Assembly: GCF_002270355.1 (NCBI RefSeq)
Contig: NZ_NJFZ01000006.1
Coordinates: 1 to 64,000 of the forward strand
Length of the DNA stretch: 64,000 nucleotides
Reading direction: 5' to 3'
Source: Flectobacillus sp. BAB-3569
GTDB taxonomy: Bacteria; Bacteroidota; Bacteroidia; Cytophagales; Spirosomataceae
A program made the translations under genes and the position numbers. A model generated the notes under the pieces. It was given only the letters and a program-made list of their open reading frames with translations. It searched no databases and was not told the DNA's origin. Of this stretch, positions 62,904 through 64,000 are shown one piece after another. Position 1 is the first letter of the stretch; every line of letters begins with the position of its first letter.

Positions 62904-62985
62904 AAATGATTTGACGATAAGTCTAATTTCAAAGTTTGGGATGACTCAGATCTATTTCGAAGAAGATAACAAAAAAAAATCTACA

Positions 62986-63019
62986 TCAACTCTTTGCCTT
63001 GAGCCTGTTGCCTGATCCC
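62986..63019 (-). repeat. Family B fragment
   Basis: On the minus strand the text GATCAGGCAACAGGCTCAAG, GCAAAGAGTTGATG matches the left half of family B. It ends just before the isomerase stop. Confidence 0.65.
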
Positions 63020-63028
63020 TATCAAAAT

Positions 63029-63997
63029 CTAAACCAGCCCTTCCTTCAACAAATCATGTAAGTGAACAAAACCGATAGGTTTTTGATTTTCTAGTACTAC
63101 TAAAGAAGTAATATTTTTCTCCTGCATTACTTGAAGGGCTTCTGTTGCATACGCATCAGGTTCTATTGTTTTTGGATTAGCGGTCATAATATCTTTCGCT
63201 TCCAAACCTGTCAAAACCTCGTACTTATTCAACATTCTACGAACGTCACCATCAGTAATAATACCCGCCAAAGTACCGTCTGCATTCACAACGGCAGTTG
63301 CCCCCAAACGTTTCGAACTGATTTCTACAATAGCATCTTTGATAGACGTATTGTATTGAACAATCGGTAATTCATGATTTGGATAAATATCACTTACTTT
63401 CAAATACAATTTTTTGCCCAAAGCACCACCAGGGTGATATTTAGCAAAATCGGTACTACTAAAACCACGGCATTCCAATAGACATACAGCCAAGGCGTCA
63501 CCTAGCGCAAGTGCCACCGTTGTACTAGTGGTAGGTGCTAGGTTGAGTAAGTCTGCTTCGCGTTCGGCTAAAGCATGCAAAATAAAATCAGCGTTTTTCC
63601 CTAAATACGATTGAGGATTTGAAACCATCGCAATGAGTTTCACCCCTGTACGCTTAATCAGCGGTACAAGTACCTTAATTTCAGGCGTATCTCCAGATTT
63701 AGAAATACACATTACGGTATCTCCATATTGAATCATACCAAGGTCGCCATGAATAGCGTCGGCAGCATGCATAAACAAAGCTGGCGTACCTGTCGAATTA
63801 AGTGTTGCAACGATTTTTTGAGCAATGATTGCAGATTTACCAATACCTGTAATCACAAAGCGACCACGACTGTTAAGTAAGTGATTTACACATGATTCAA
63901 AATCTGAATCAATTTTATCAATAATTTTTTGTATCGCTTCGGCTTCTTCCTGCAAAACTTTTTTTGCTGTTGATTGAATATTTTTTACTAATTTCAA
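63029..63997 (-). CDS. KpsF/GutQ family sugar-phosphate isomerase (arabinose-5-phosphate isomerase, KdsD-like)
   Basis: The 322-residue protein has an N-terminal SIS domain (RFVITGIGKSAIIAQKIVAT, HAADAIHGDLGMIQYGDTVM, CISKSGDTPEI; about residues 45-130) and two CBS domains (VSDIYPNHELPIVQYNTSIK and AKDIMTANPKTIEPDAYATE; about 205-322). It interconverts ribulose-5-phosphate and arabinose-5-phosphate at the start of Kdo synthesis for LPS, fitting the lptD gene in the same window. The ATG at 63997 gives a normal N terminus, but because only three bases of upstream sequence remain, a longer start cannot be excluded. Confidence 0.92.
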   Translation of the reverse strand: MKLVKNIQSTAKKVLQEEAEAIQKIIDKIDSDFESCVNHLLNSRGRFVITGIGKSAIIAQKIVATLNSTGTPALFMHAADAIHGDLGMIQYGDTVMCISKSGDTPEIKVLVPLIKRTGVKLIAMVSNPQSYLGKNADFILHALAEREADLLNLAPTTSTTVALALGDALAVCLLECRGFSSTDFAKYHPGGALGKKLYLKVSDIYPNHELPIVQYNTSIKDAIVEISSKRLGATAVVNADGTLAGIITDGDVRRMLNKYEVLTGLEAKDIMTANPKTIEPDAYATEALQVMQEKNITSLVVLENQKPIGFVHLHDLLKEGLV

Positions 63998-64000
63998 TTT

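Overview
The window looks like chromosomal DNA of a low-GC member of the Bacteroidota, most likely order Cytophagales (Arcicella/Flectobacillus/Emticicia-like). The genus is inferred from gene content only. The supporting signs are a PorP/SprF-family type IX secretion protein, BshC of bacillithiol synthesis, the rpmG-DUF4295-ftsY neighbourhood, a TonB receptor paired with a DUF4249 lipoprotein, a Bacteroidetes-type LptD, DUF4293 and DUF6249 membrane proteins, -7 promoter elements of the TAnnTTTG type, and few Shine-Dalgarno sites. I found no phage, plasmid, IS transposase, CRISPR array or tRNA gene. The content is housekeeping plus envelope genes, and the unusual material is between the genes.

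Layout. 1-770: end of an rRNA operon (23S 3' end, 5S, terminator, and a rearranged partial second copy of the 5S 3' half). 770-8.5 kb: outer-membrane protein, remnant of a DUF4139 gene, ABC-F ATPase, secreted amidohydrolase, frameshifted DedA, nuoA, a small HERIH membrane protein, PorP/SprF. 8.8-18.2 kb: bshC, an Lrp regulator, a TIGR03643 protein, glnS, a lipoprotein, ftsY, DUF4295, rpmG, nuoD, a thioesterase. 18.3-34.4 kb: small membrane proteins, recQ, dacB-like PBP4, an esterase-fold protein lacking its nucleophile, fabG, an OmpA/PorT-like barrel, DUF6249, two lipoproteins, gamma carbonic anhydrase, HIT protein, gpsA, S9 peptidase, DNA alkylation repair protein. 34.8-38.6 kb: a phosphate-type locus on the minus strand (PiT transporter, DUF2490 protein, OprO/P-like porin). 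38.9-49 kb: frameshifted TonB receptor plus DUF4249, hemB, GNAT, LysR, a second Lrp, MlaD-type MCE protein, cell-wall amidase. 49-64 kb: LptD, AraC regulator, ABC exporter, leuA with an upstream attenuator, frameshifted PEP/pyruvate-binding protein, aspS, carotenoid desaturase, DUF4293, and a KdsD-type sugar-phosphate isomerase running to the window edge.

The strongest regulatory finding is a leader-peptide attenuator before leuA: an 18-codon ORF with three consecutive Ile and two Leu codons, followed by mutually exclusive antiterminator and terminator hairpins, the latter ending in seven T.

The second theme is interspersed non-coding palindromic repeats. Family A carries arms built from GAGTTTTGAGT-like words, including a 228-bp MITE-like unit with 33-bp terminal inverted repeats. 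Family B is built on AGGCACAAGGCAAAGAG. Family C combines a GCGGTCG hairpin (one copy a perfect 44-bp palindrome) with GTAGAGACGCAAT palindromes. Two well-formed family A units and all three family C units sit between the stop codons of convergent genes. That suggests they act as, or are tolerated as, bidirectional terminators.

Three genes (dedA, the TonB receptor, the PEP-binding protein) are each broken by an apparent one-base deletion in a homopolymer, so base-calling error should be excluded before calling them pseudogenes.
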